From Diphasiastrum complanatum (lineage: Eukaryota > Streptophyta > Lycopodiopsida > Lycopodiales > Lycopodiaceae): a stretch of 64,000 bases of DNA. The stretch covers positions 48,678,451 to 48,742,450 of the forward strand of contig CM055104.1 of NCBI GenBank assembly GCA_029204225.1, in the 5' to 3' direction. The translations under genes were made by a program, and so were the position numbers. The notes beneath the pieces were generated by a model. That model was not told the DNA's origin and ran no database searches. It worked only from the letters and a program-made list of their open reading frames with translations. The first letter of the stretch is position 1, and each line of letters begins with the position of its first letter. Below are positions 33,600 to 53,443 of the stretch, one piece after another.

Positions 33600-35103
33600 T
33601 TTCTTTCGTGTAGCTGATATTATGATGTTCATGGCTTTTGTCTGTCGTGCATGGGTTGACAGCCATCGAAAGCAGAATCAGAGGTTGGAATGGACACCCT
33701 TGGTTGATAGAGTGAGTCGCCTTTATCAAACGGATTGCATAAGAGTGGGCATCGGCTTCACGCAACTTTAACTTCAATGTAAACTATTGATAAAGCATGT
33801 ATGTGTGTAGTTTTTTTTTATTTTAATGTCTTGCAAGCGATAAGCTATCCTCTTGAACCATTGTCAATTTAATGGATGGTCATGGTAAATAGAAGGTACT
33901 GGACTTGACACGACAAGCCAACTCATTTGGTTGAAATAACTCGGTTCAGCTTCCTCTCATTTTTATAGATTTAACTAGCCTAGAATGATACGATAAATTT
34001 CTTGAAAAGATATTGTTGTAATCTCTCTATAAACATCAAGAAGATTATGTCGTATCCGTCTGTGGCTATTATCATGTATCCAAACGACTATTATCAACAT
34101 TATATGTTGGAGCAACCAATAATTAAAGCCATTGCCGATTCCCGTGATACAACGTTAATATAAATACACAAAATGCATATTTTATTATTCAGTACCAAGT
34201 GATAGACAGTGGACATGCTTAGTAGTTGTTGGTAATTCCAATTAAAACCGTGGGTGTTGGTGCGGGAAAATAACAACGAGTACACTTTATAAAATAACTA
34301 GATCTTACTAGCATTCAAAAGATACATCAAGAGCTAAACACAATAGAAGTGCTGCGCTTGACCTACATAAGCCAAGAATCCAGGATGTCCTACATCATGC
34401 ACTATTCCAAGAAGCATGCTCTAGTTTTTACTTTAGCATGTACTCAGCTTAGCTTGTAGTTAAACTTAACTTGTATTTAAACTAGACTTGACTCGTAGTA
34501 GAATAGGTCCTAGAAAATGGAATAGATAATAAACCATGACCTCAGGAGGAATACTAGTTAATTATTATTTCTCACACTCCTTGGTTATCAACTACTCCAA
34601 GCGAGTTTCTAAATTTCAAAAAATTTCTCTATACCACTTGCCCCTTGGTAAAGATATTTGCCACTTGGCCATTTTCAATGTTTCCCTCTTGAAATCTTTC
34701 TTGTATGTATGTAGTGTTGTTGCATCCAAATGTGTTTGATCCTGCTATAAAAAACATGATCCTTTGCCAATTGGATACAGCTTTGGTTGTCACATTGTAG
34801 TGTTGTAGGACCCTCTTGCTTCTTGTGAAAATCCTTCTGAATCTGCTTGAGCCAAACTGCTTCACATGCAGCAATTGTAGCTGCATGATACTTTGCCTTT
34901 GTAGAAGATTGCTATAGTAGACTGCTTTTTGGAATTGCATTTAATACAACCAATTCCAAAACATCTTCTATTTTTAGCATCTCCATCCCCAGCCAAACGA
35001 AGATGCCAAAGCTATAATTGTCCTTGTGGTATTCATCTTTGCAACTAGTGCAATGGTTTCTTCTTAATCAATGCTCTCTTGTTGAGAGCATAAGCTTTTG
35101 CTA
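33600..35103 (-). repeat. Copia 3' end block, inverted duplicate of 51335-52863
   Basis: On the minus strand the block reads: RT scrap (EETIALVAKMNTT), copia RNase H (KYHAATIAACEAVWLK, PTTLQCDNQSCIQLAKDHVF), a short LTR (starting TGAGAAATAA), then unique-looking flank down to 33600. The same sequence order, including the same internal deletion between RT and RNase H, occurs on the plus strand at 51335-52863. Homology stops at 33600 (TTTCTTTCGTGTAGCTG) and at about 35103. It fills the loop of the 31-37 kb inverted repeat. Confidence 0.8.
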
Positions 35104-35160
35104 AAACATAGTACTACTATTGATATCATAGCAAAAATTCACAAAATTTCCCGAACCTCA
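35104..35160 (+). repeat. Fragment of the hAT-type MITE family
   Basis: The text TAGTACTACTATTGATA...CCCGAACCT matches the interior of the MITE at 52998-53443 (positions about 53236-53286) in the same orientation with a few substitutions. No terminal repeats are present, so only an internal scrap is left, at the joint between the copia block and the leader copy. Confidence 0.65.
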
Positions 35161-35291
35161 TTCTACACTTGAAAATTGTTGATTTTGACAATGAATCAAC
35201 CTAGCACAATCTAAAATTGATGGCGTCTCCAGATCACTCACTAGATTTGGCTTCTCTACCAAATATAGTTTGCAACAAAGCTCTGATACCA

Positions 35292-35926
35292 TGTGAAAAA
35301 ATCAGATCACAAATACCTAATTATGTCCCTTGATTTTTGACAAATTTGGAGAGCACATCTAGCGTCAGTACAAATGTGAAAATCATGTATCAACTGTACA
35401 AAGAAGATAAAAACTTAACAAGTACTTGTCATAAACACTCTAAATATGATAATTTATTGTCCTTGTCCGTACAAAAGTTGTATAATAACAGTACTCTCAC
35501 TTGTGAACTCATATACATAAAAAAAAAAATTAGCATGCTACACAAGATCTCATAATATCACCACCAAGATGCAAAGAATGGATGTAGAAACCCAAAAAGA
35601 GATCTTTCACAAGAATGAATGAGAGAGATAAATTTCTTCCACAATGTGTATGCCTATTTATAACAGTCTTTAGGCCTATTTGGATCATCTTGTCTAAGCT
35701 TATCAACTTATGGAAGTTTCTAGATACTTGCCAAAAATCTAGATCTAACATGACTAGATTCAATGTATCTTTACTAACCAATTAGAGTAGATCCAAATTT
35801 GACTTAATCCACCTATATACTAGCTAAAAATAATAAAGACACTATTTTAAGTCTTTATTAACATAAAGAAATGTATCTCTAAGTTGAAAAGTCACATTGG
35901 TCTCCAAATTGTCGAAATAGAAAACT
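35292..35926 (-). repeat. LTR 2' of the right arm
   Basis: Minus orientation. It starts abruptly at about 35926 from leader sequence, lacking the terminal TGTGAAAAATTG, and ends ...TTTTTTCACA at 35292, followed by the primer site complement GCTCTGATACCA at 35280-35291. Same truncated start as the LTR at 32121. Confidence 0.8.
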
Positions 35927-36084
35927 TGACTCAAATTCTATATGCAAAAGCTAAGAATTGGATATAGAATCTGAAATAATGATATAAATCTACCTAGCAC
36001 ACTCTAGAATTGATGACGATCACAAATCACTCACTAGAATTGGCTTCTCCTCCAAATATAATTTGCAACAAAGCTCTGATACCA

Positions 36085-36745
36085 TGTGAAAAGACCATAT
36101 CACAAATACCTAATAATGTCCCTTGATCTTTGGCAAATTTGAAGAGCACATCTAGCTTCATTACAAATGTGAAAATCATGCATCAACTACACAAAGAAGA
36201 TGAAAACTCAACAAGTACTTGTCATAAACACCTTAGATATGATAATTTATTGTTCTTGTCCGTACAAAAGTTGTACAATAACAGTACTCACACTAATAAA
36301 CTCACATACATAAAAAATAAAATTAGCATGCTACACACAAGATCTCACAATATCACCACCAAGATGCAAAGAATGGATGTAGAAACCCAAAGAGAGATCT
36401 TTCACAAGAATGAATGAGAGAGATAAATTTCTCCCACAATGTGTATATCTATTTATAACAGCCTCTTGACCTATTTGGATCATCTTGCCTAAGCTTATCA
36501 ACTTATGGAAGTTTTTAGATACTTGCCAAAAACTTAGATCTAACATGACTAGATTCAATGTATCTCTACTAGCCAATTAGAGTAGGTCCAAATTTGACCT
36601 AATCCACTTATATACTTGCTAAAAATTAAAAAAGACACTATTTTAAGTCCTTGTTAACATAAAGAAATGTATCTCTAAGTTAAAAAGTCACATTAGTCTC
36701 TAAATTGTCAAATTAGACAACTTAATTAGTTGACAATTTTTCACA
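36085..36745 (-). repeat. LTR 1' of the right arm
   Basis: 661 bp, minus orientation, TGTGAAAAATTG at 36745 to ...TTTTCACA at 36085, with the primer-binding site complement at 36073-36084. Counterpart of LTR 31170-31823. Confidence 0.85.
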
Positions 36746-36970
36746 ATGAGGTCATCATTGACTTTCATTGTTGGCATATCCTCCTCGACGTCATTGTCTT
36801 CAAACGTGTGTTTTTTTCAAAGAAAAACTTGTTGAAAAAAAAAAGTGTGTCGTGTGTAAGAAACAAAAATAGCTCGAAAAGAAACGAACTCGAAACTCGA
36901 ACGAGAAACGAACTCGAACAAAAAGTGTTCGTGCGCAACGGAATGAGAAATATTACTCTTTTCCTAAAGA

Positions 36971-38786
36971 GAAAAAAAATAAAATATCTTTTGAGAAGGC
37001 CCTTTTCAAGTATGGAACTCTTGTAATGCCTATTGATGATAGTCCCTGGATGTCTCTACAAATACACCTGTGATATAGGGTTAAGCACACACAACAACAA
37101 AATGCGTGATTTCTGATACAAGGTTCCGACGGATTCAAAAAAATTTCATACTTCGTCGAAAGCCGACATAATAATACGTCGGAATCCGACGCAAAAAAAA
37201 AAAAAATTGCCAAATTTTTTTTCTTTTTTACAGACGTCGAATTCTGACAGCCAATAAAAATGTCGGACGACATCCCATTTCGGAGACTGCAACTTTTTAA
37301 ATGAATGACGTCACCTATCCGTGCAAAAAAAAAAAAGCACAAAACAAACGTCGGATTCCGACGGATAATACAGATGTTAGAATTCGATGTCCGTGACCGA
37401 ATTCTCAAAGCCACGTCATTTTTCTAGAATTTTCCTATTTTTTATTCTTGTAGGAGATTGTTGGAGATCGGCTTTTGGCGCTTCTTCTCAACTCTATCAA
37501 TTCTATTTGTCTCATTCCAAATACGATTCCTTTGTTTTGTTATGTGCAATTAAAATTTCTTTCTTTGTAACTTTTTCTTGTACACTATCTTCCTTGTATT
37601 GTATATTTTGTGTAGTTAAACACAAATATGTGTCTTAGTAATTCATGATCATGAGCGAATGAGAGAGAAAGAGAAGGATGTGTGTGAGAGACATGAGAGA
37701 GAGCAAAAAAATATAGATAGAAGAGTTTGATTTAATATTATGTTTTTTTGTAAATTTTAGGATTTAAATTTAATGTTATGTTCTTTGTGAAATAGTGTGA
37801 GACTGAGAGCTCTTGAGGTTTGAATGAAGATCATAACCAGCTCCACCATCAAAGATGTAGAGCTACCACTTTTTCTCACTGATTGATTCAATATGGCTAT
37901 CTTGTTGCTACTCCCTATCGAGCCATAAAGGATAATTCATCCTTGTCTGATACATGTAAAATGAGATATCAGCTAGAGAAAGCTAGTGAAGTGTGCTCGC
38001 TATGATGGCATTTCTGTTGAAAATCAGAACTCAAAATGAACTTTGAATAGTGCCATTGACTCACTATCTCCGTTGGAAGATTGAAATATCTTGGCTATGG
38101 GGTGCTTAATTATCTTTGCTCTGAGAGTTAGAACCCAGTTTTCTTTGCAAGATATTTGGAGAGCTGGCCTACCATCGTTGCTAGATGAATGAGCCATCTA
38201 ACCATTCAATCACATTATAGTCGTTAAGGAATTGAACGTTGACTTCCAAAATACTTAAGGATTATTGCTTATTTCCAAAAGAGAGTTGAGAGATGTGATT
38301 ATTAACATCGTTATCTCTATAATACATCTAACCATTGCTACTGCTACTTTGCAAGCCTTCACTATACCTATGAGTATTAGCTATGAAAAAAAGTCATCAC
38401 TAAGCTAGTTGTCAAATCAGAAACTCAGCTAATTGAGCCTTCACGACCATGAAAAGGGAGCTTGCAACTGTTGTCTAAAGCTAATCGATCAACGACCATT
38501 GAAAACTCACTGATTTATTGTCAATGGGAGCCCTCATGGCTGTTCTACTTGAGAGCAGTTCTGTCCTAGCAAATGACAGAAGCAAAGTGACAAACATAGT
38601 AGAATCAATTGAAGCATTCATGACTAGCACTTCTTCACTTTCCGGCTACATATGCACTCTAAAATAGGTATGGCTTTATCTCTTTTCAGTTCGTTTCATC
38701 TATGTCATTTTTCGTAATCATTGATTTTTCGTATGCACTTCGAATTCCTGTCGATTAGAGTATGTTTGGTTTTTGCCAAGGTTTTC
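36971..38786. other. No gene; cluster of CGTCGGATTCCGACG palindromes (37.1-37.4 kb)
   Basis: No domain-bearing gene was recognised. Between about 37120 and 37400 the perfect or near palindrome CGTCGGATTCCGACG recurs: 37177-37191, 37349-37363, and decayed forms near 37128, 37235-37248, 37252 and 37376, separated by poly-A runs. A plus-strand coding-like stretch near 38520-38650 (MGALMAVLLESSSVLAND) has no match I can name. The rest (37420-38500) looks like unique intergenic sequence. Confidence 0.45.
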
Positions 38787-38861
38787 TTTTTGCCACGTGG
38801 ACGTCGGATTTCGACAATCCGGCCACGTGGACGTCGGATTCCGACGTCCCCGTGGCAAAAA
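38787..38861. repeat. Small foldback element with CACGTGGACGTCGGA arms
   Basis: The left arm TTTTTGCCACGTGGACGTCGGA and the right arm (complement TTTTTGCCACGGGGACGTCGGA) are 22-base inverted repeats with one mismatch. Inside are a second CCACGTGGACGTCGGAT and the palindrome CGTCGGATTCCGACG (38832-38846). The whole unit would form a strong hairpin. It contains two CACGTG words, the core of plant G-boxes. The same palindrome family occurs at 37.1-37.4 kb, suggesting a small mobile foldback repeat. Confidence 0.6.
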
Positions 38862-39647
38862 AAAAAAAAAAGATTGACACAAGCATTTGAAAATAACGTC
38901 AGGAGCTTGCTTAGTACTTACCCTCTTAATATTTGTCATTAAACTCAATCACATCACTGTTTAATTGGATGGCTAGTGCTTAAGTATTCTCAACGAATCT
39001 CTTCCACAAATTAGATACCAGATTATGTTGAGAAACAATCACAATATAAACTTGAAAGCTACAAATACCATGCAAAGTCTGCAACGTTAAACAACATGCA
39101 ATCTACTTCCTAATAAACATATAAAAAATGCAAATCATTTGAGAACCTACACTACATTGTCCAGCATTTACAAATTTCATAGTTCCCAAAGAAAACAAAC
39201 TGTTTAAAAAAAATTTGCGAAGTCTCGAAGTGAGCTAGCACCAAAATTAATTGGGGCAAAAAAAAATCCAAAAATTTGAAACTTCATATTTAAGAAAAAA
39301 ATATTTAAAAAACACATTAGAATCTCCAAAAATTTGGACCAAATATGCTCAGAAGACTACAAAATTGAGATTTCTTGAAACCATGCTTCCAATAATAGAA
39401 ACTAATAGCACACAACAAAGGACTTGACTAAGTTTATGTCTTTTTCTTCAGTAGATCTTTGGAGCCTTTTTAAAAACAAAAACCACAAGTTGAAATACCA
39501 AAGAAACAAACTCTCAAAAAACAAGAGAAGCACAACTTCAATGTGCAAAGAACATTTAAATGCAGCATAAAGCCTTCAAAGTCACATGGAAGAAGCAAAT
39601 ACAAGGAGGACAACAAATTAGATGTAAGTAAGGTTCAACACTCTTAC

Positions 39648-47919
<8,272 letters not shown>

Positions 47920-50900
47920 CTCCAATGTTGTTTATAGAACTGTTACCCATGCAACAGTCAGTGTTTTAATAGGCAAATAATAACTTAAAAGAGAGTTCGA
48001 AAATTTTATCTACACAATCAATAATATCTTTGATACTATATGTTTTCCAAATATCTAAAATATTTTGATAAATAGTGTGATATTAAGAAGTTCATTTGTG
48101 AAGCTCTATGGCACATGGCTTTTGAATTGATAATTGAAGTACGCACTTGAAAATTCAAGCTATTTACCCTACATTCTGCGAAGAAGTTGCCTAACCATTA
48201 AATTTCCATGGAGGTGCAAGTAGGTCCTTAATCCTTTATGACTAAATGTCCCAAATTCATTCAACATGGGTTGAAGAGTCAAATGTAGATTTAAAGGCCT
48301 TAATCTGGCAAACCATCATAGAATGTCCTGAACTCCATGAAAAATATAAGCTTATTCGGAACATCATCAACTTTTTATTGTAATTGTTACTAGTTAAACA
48401 CCTAAAATCCTAAAACTTGGAAGCATGTTGAAACGTTTCCTGGCAAATGGTGCTTACAACTGCAATGGTAGACTAGTCACTCGTGCAATAAAAATGGAAT
48501 GGATAATAACGGTAAGCTGATACAAATGAAGTCACATCCAAAAGGGCTAAAACATTTCTTCTAAGCTAAATGATATGTAATCTGATCTGATTAGTGCTAG
48601 CACTCACTCTTCTAGATTTACAAACAAAAAATCTATCCATAATGTTTTTTAACAGTTTAGATTCAGTTTTAGCTGCAGGATGTTTGTTGATGGATTGGTG
48701 AGGAATCAATTTGTCCAGAATGAATAAACTAACCGTGGCTAGGATCTGCGGTAGTGACTGCTTGGTAAACTTGTATGAATTCCAGAAGAAGAAACAGCTG
48801 TAGATATTGCACGAATGGTTGCTCGGGTTCGTGGGTCGGCTGTTGGATCTATGCCTTTCAATTGCTAGCAGCAATTCTATGGGTCTTGCCAATGCCTTGA
48901 GGGCGCTCACTGTTCATCGCTGATCCTTTCAACCTGTACCTTCTTAGACTGGTGCAAGAGCGTTTTTCAGTAGTATGGATCTGGAACGTGCATCTGGAAA
49001 TGAATTCCAGCAGTATAATGTATGCTTATTCACCTTTTCATGGGCGCATGAGGGATGATTGAAGGAGCTGCGATGGAGGTGTTTGTGGCTGAAGCGCAGC
49101 TATGGCAGCTTCTATTTCCAACTCAGGTAGCTGTGAGGGAGGAGCGCGAGCAGCAGAGGAAGCAGCAGGTCGCTTTTTCCCAGCCAAAACTGCCGTGGGA
49201 GAAGAACCCGATGGTAAAGGAGGCTGTTATGACCGTGGGAAGTGTTGATCGTCTATCGCCTTGCATGCTTACCTTTGAAACCTTGTTAGGGTTTGAAGGG
49301 CCTTTAGGGTTGCATTGAAACCTTGGGGGATAGCATGGCTATTTCCTTTTTGCTAAGGGGAGCTGGTGCATGATTGTGGAACGACCATTTTTTTGGATGC
49401 ATGGCTATCTGCAATGGTAATGGCTGTCGCATGCCAATAGCCTAGAGTTATAGCTATGGTGAAAGCGATCGTCGATTCGGAAGGGGGATTATCGGGAAAA
49501 TCTACCTGAATCGACAATGTGAATGGAATTATCAATTCTTCGGTCTGTAACCGAGGAATTGGTTGGTGAAATAATTTTGATTGTCGGTTAAATCCTAATT
49601 GTCAATCCATAAACTATGTTCGTGGATTTAGGATTGACGGCAAATTATTAAACTTTTCTCGTTTTTTTTCAAGCAGGTACCAGGTAGTCGGAATTTTGGT
49701 CCTGGTACCGTGCTATTTAACGGTTCAACTTTGGAGTAAGGGTACTCCCAAGGAATAGAGTTAAATTGTGTTTGTGGATTTCTTTAAGTCCATATATTTT
49801 CTTCGTTTTTGGTCGGTAAAGCACCCATGGTTTGTTGCGGTGTGTTCTAATTGACTTTGGTCATTAGGAACTGGACGAGCAAAAGCTTTTTGGCAAGATA
49901 CTTGTTGAACTTGAGTTTCAGTTTGCGCTAATGAAGGGACCGGTAGGAATGAATGGCTTGTAGAACTCTTTATTCGGCGAAGATATTTTGTTGAATACAG
50001 TAAGAGGTGTTCTCAAATCCCCATTCATGAACTTTTACTAGTTATGCAAGGCGCTTTTACTATATGTCTATGAGAATTCTCGATACCTTAGCTTAGCCGA
50101 TGGAACTTTGAGAAGAAATGGATATCAGGGTTAGTGAATGTGCTTGTATTATGTAATTTGGATTTGGAAATCCTTGTAGGGAAATTGCATAATACCAATT
50201 ATGGAGTAATTCCATAAATAACTTGTTATACCGGAATTCATTTAGTTGAGTTCATAAGAAATATCTCTTATGACCATGAGAATGGGAGAGGAGATGGGAC
50301 TATTTCCATAGACCCATCCATGTTGTAGCCCAAATTCTACACCTTGTGGTGGATACCAGACGTCCGGGTGACACATAGCTCCATCAAGGATGGGTGATAT
50401 TGCGCATATTAAATCAGGAGTGTTGCGAGTCTTGTTTATTTGTTTACATTCTTTGGCCTATGCAGTCTGTAGACTGACACATGGTCTGGTTCTTTGCCCA
50501 TAGGCCCGATTCTAAGGAACATAGAGCAAGATACACCATACAGTGAAGTTTGAGCAAAGCCTATGGCCTTTTGATCGAGAGTAGTGTCAGATGAGGGAGG
50601 ATCAATTGCGACCTGTATAAAGAGACAACATTAAAATTATCAACATTGAATCTAATTGAGAGAGATTCAATATGGTTCAAGGTTTAGGGTTTTGAACATA
50701 GAGAGAGGGAGAGAGATTCAATATCATTTTAAAGTGTTTGCTATGGTTCTCTATTCGTCCATTCATGAAGCAACAACTTCACCAAGTGTAGCATACTTTT
50801 AGGTTGGCACTGTATAATGCATTGTATTTTGTTGAGCACATTGGTTGATTCACGTTTCTATCACAAGGTTTGAGATGGGTGCTTATGCTTCATAATTGTT

Positions 50901-51165
50901 GTCAGTTTGCTACACATACAGATCACGTGATTTCATTTCACTTTAATACATAAATAGAGATGTTATAAAGAATCACTTAATGGCCCAAAACTGGACTGCA
51001 CTCTCTTGAAACTCCTGGTAAACTAGGTAAATAAATTGCTCTTGAAATACCTTAAATCTAATAGCCATATTGCCATTTAAAATAAAAAAATTGCATTCCA
51101 GAAAACCCTAATGAAAAATACAGGATCACGTTCTGGAATGTGGGTTGCATCTTTTAAATAAGTTT
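47920..51165. other. Upstream region of the SAS10-like gene; no further gene recognised
   Basis: Minus-strand promoter elements of the SAS10-like gene should lie just right of 47919, but I see no clear TATA box. Open frames at 48566-48910 (minus) and 49055-49318 (plus, Gln/Glu/Lys-rich) have no recognisable motifs. Short perfect hairpins occur, for example GGTACCAGG (49676-49684) with CCTGGTACC (49701-49709). A TATAAAG near 50615 with nearby repeated GAGAGATTCAATAT could mark an old LTR, but the ends are undefined. Confidence 0.35.
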
Positions 51166-51179
51166 CAAAAGAAGATTCA

Positions 51180-52187
51180 TGGAGATATGTTATGTATGAG
51201 GAGATTGGTTAAATAATGAGGAATGAGACATGGGATCTTGTGGACCTCTCAACTACCTTCAAGGGCTATTGGTTGTAAAGTGGTTTACAAGACAAAGTTC
51301 CGAATATGATGGTACTATAGACAAATAAAAGGCAAGGCTTGTAGCAAAAGCTTATGCTCTCAACAGGAGGCCATTGATTAAGAAGAAACCATTGCACTAG
51401 TTGCAAAAATGAATACCACAAAGGACAGTTATAGCTTTGGCACCTTCGTTTGGCTGGGGATGGAGATGCTAAAGATAGAAGATGTCTTGGAACTGGTTGT
51501 ATTAAATGCAATTCCAAAAAGCAGCCTACTATAGTAGTCTTCTACAAAGGCAAAGTATCATGCAGCTACAATTGCTGCATGTGAAGCAGTTTGGCTCAAG
51601 CGGATTTAGAAGGATCTTCACAAGGAGCAAGAGGGTCCTACAACACTACAATGTGACAACCAAAGCTGTATCCAATTGGCAAAGGATCATGTTTTTTATA
51701 GCATGATCAAACACATTTGGATGCAACAACACTACATACATACAAGAAAGATTTCAAGAGGGAAACATTGAAAATGGCCAAGTGGCAAATATCTTTACCA
51801 AAGGGCAAGTGGTATAGAGAATTTTTTTGAAATTTAGAAACTCGCTTGGAGTAGTTGATAACCAAGGAGTGTGAGAAATAATAATTAACTAGTATTCCTC
51901 CTGAGGTCATGGTTTATTATCTATTCCATTTTCTAGGACCTATTCTACTACGAGTCAAGTCTAGTTTAAATACAAGTTAAGTTTAACTACAAGCTAAGCT
52001 GAGTACATGCTAAAGTAAAAACTAGAGCATGCTTCTTGGAATAGTGCATGATGTAGGACATCCTGGATTCCTGGCTTATGTAGGTCAAGCGCAGCACTTC
52101 TATTGTGTTTAGCTCTTGATGTATCTTTTGAATGCTAGTAAGATCTAGTTATTCATAAAGTGTACTCGTTGTTATTTTCCCGCACCA
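51180..52187 (+). mobile_element. Copia RT scrap, RNase H and 3' LTR
   Basis: From 51220: NETWDLVDL, then KTKFR..GTIDK-like and KARLVAKAYA-like sequence with stops (RT N-terminal end). An abrupt switch at about 51430-51530 leads to RNase H (KAKYHAATIAACEAVWLKRI, PTTLQCDNQSCIQLAKDHVF). The RT catalytic part is deleted. The polypurine-like CAAGGAG precedes an LTR read as TGTGAGAAATAA (about 51866) to TTATTTTCCCGCA (about 52187). The inverted duplicate at 33600-35103 has the same deletion. Confidence 0.75.
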
Positions 52188-52863
52188 ACACCCACGGTTT
52201 TAATTGGAATTACCAACAACTACTGAGCATGTCCACTGTCTATCACTTGGTACTGAATAATAAAATATGCATTTTGTGTATTTATATTTTGGACGTAGAT
52301 GTAACGCTGTATCACGGAAATCAACAATGGCTTTAATTATTGGTTGCTCCAACATATAATGTTGATAATAGTCGTTTGGATACATGATAATAGCCACAGA
52401 CGGATACAGCATAATCTTCTTGATGTTTATAGAGAGATTGCAACAATAACTTTTTAAGAAATTTATCGTGTCATTCTAGGCCAGTTAAATCTATGAAAAT
52501 GAGAGGATGCTGAACCGACTTATTTCAACCAAATGAGCTGGCTTGTCGTGTCAAGTCCAGTACCTTCTATTTACCATGACCATCCATTAAATTGACAATG
52601 GCTCAAGAGGATAGCTTATCGCTTGCAAGACATTAAAATCAAAGAAAAACTACACACAGACAGGCTTCATCAATGGTTTAATCTGAAGTTAAGGTTGCGT
52701 GAGGCCGATGCCCACTCTTATGCAATCCGTTTGTCAAAAGCGACTCACTCTATCAACCAAGGGTGTCTAATCCAACCTCTGATTCTGCTTTCGATGGCTG
52801 TCAACCCATGCACGACAGACAAAAGCCATGAACATCATAATATCAGCTACACGAAAGAAAAGA
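51335..52863 (+). repeat. Inverted duplicate of 33600-35103
   Basis: About 1.5 kb matching the block at 33600-35103 in opposite orientation, covering RT scrap, RNase H, LTR and about 670 bases of flank up to CAGCTACACGAAAG at 52863. The flank shows no coding. The shared internal deletion and shared flank point to duplication of one locus rather than two independent insertions. Confidence 0.8.
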
Positions 52864-52997
52864 AACACAAATGGAATCAAGCGTACCTTATGTCGCACCA
52901 TCGCCACACTTCGTATAATGATCGTGAACACGGGGAACAACTCCTACTCCAGCGCCAAAACCCTTCTAGAATGGAAATAGGGTATTAGGGTATTGTC

Positions 52998-53443
52998 CAG
53001 TGTTGGGCGGGTATCACAATATCCGCCGGGTCAGGGTATTGTAGGTTTTTAAATAATTTAATACCAACAGAGTATCAACATAAGGAGGTATAGGAGTTGT
53101 AGACTGGTATAGACCGGGCTGGTATCACAAGGGTGATACCAGCTGGGTATACATGTACGAATTGCTAAAAATATATTTTTTAAAGAGCAATATCATAGTT
53201 TAAAATATAAAAAACCCGAAATATAAAAATATACTAAAAATAGTACTACTATTGATACCATGGCAAAAATCCACAAAATCTCCCGAACCTGGGTATCAAT
53301 ATGAATAGTAAAATAGTGAATACTAGGTGTCCGATTCTTGACCCTAGTATAGAAATCCATATACCAGTCGGGTCAGTTTTTTGATACCATGTTGATACCC
53401 ATTATTGATACCAGCCGCGACCCTATATACCCGCCCAGCATTG
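52998..53443. mobile_element. hAT-type MITE with 8-bp target duplication
   Basis: 446 bp bounded by terminal inverted repeats CAGTGTTGGGCGGGTAT and (right end) ATACCCGCCCAGCATTG, flanked by a perfect 8-bp direct repeat GTATTGTC (52990-52997 and 53444-53451). CAG-type ends and 8-bp duplications are the hallmark of hAT elements. The interior is non-coding and rich in GATACCA/GGTATC words. It would be moved by a hAT transposase in trans; a dead hAT transposase gene lies at 41-42.4 kb, though no direct link is shown. Confidence 0.92.

Larger units (their letters stand above)
35160..36970 (-). repeat. Right arm of large inverted repeat: leader, LTR, leader, LTR, flank
   Basis: On the minus strand this reads flank (36970-36746), LTR 1' (36745-36085), primer site (36084-36073), leader, LTR 2' (about 35926-35292), a second primer site (35291-35280), and a second leader (to about 35160). 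It is the mirror of 30930-32957 but keeps a second primer site and leader behind LTR 2', which the left arm lacks, and has no 205-bp duplication. The minus-strand order is thus LTR-leader repeated twice in tandem. Confidence 0.8.

Noticed and set aside
33577-33777. Overlapping 60-66 codon frames on both strands, also seen at 52623-52850
   Set aside because: The repetition is explained by the inverted duplication of the whole block; no domain or start context supports a gene.
30930-36970. Possible CRISPR-like or satellite repeat because of many repeated words
   Set aside because: The repeats are LTR copies with primer sites in two orientations; there is no regular short repeat-spacer pattern.
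48566-48910. 114-codon minus-strand frame upstream of the SAS10-like gene
   Set aside because: No motif, no splice support, and composition like the surrounding intergenic sequence.
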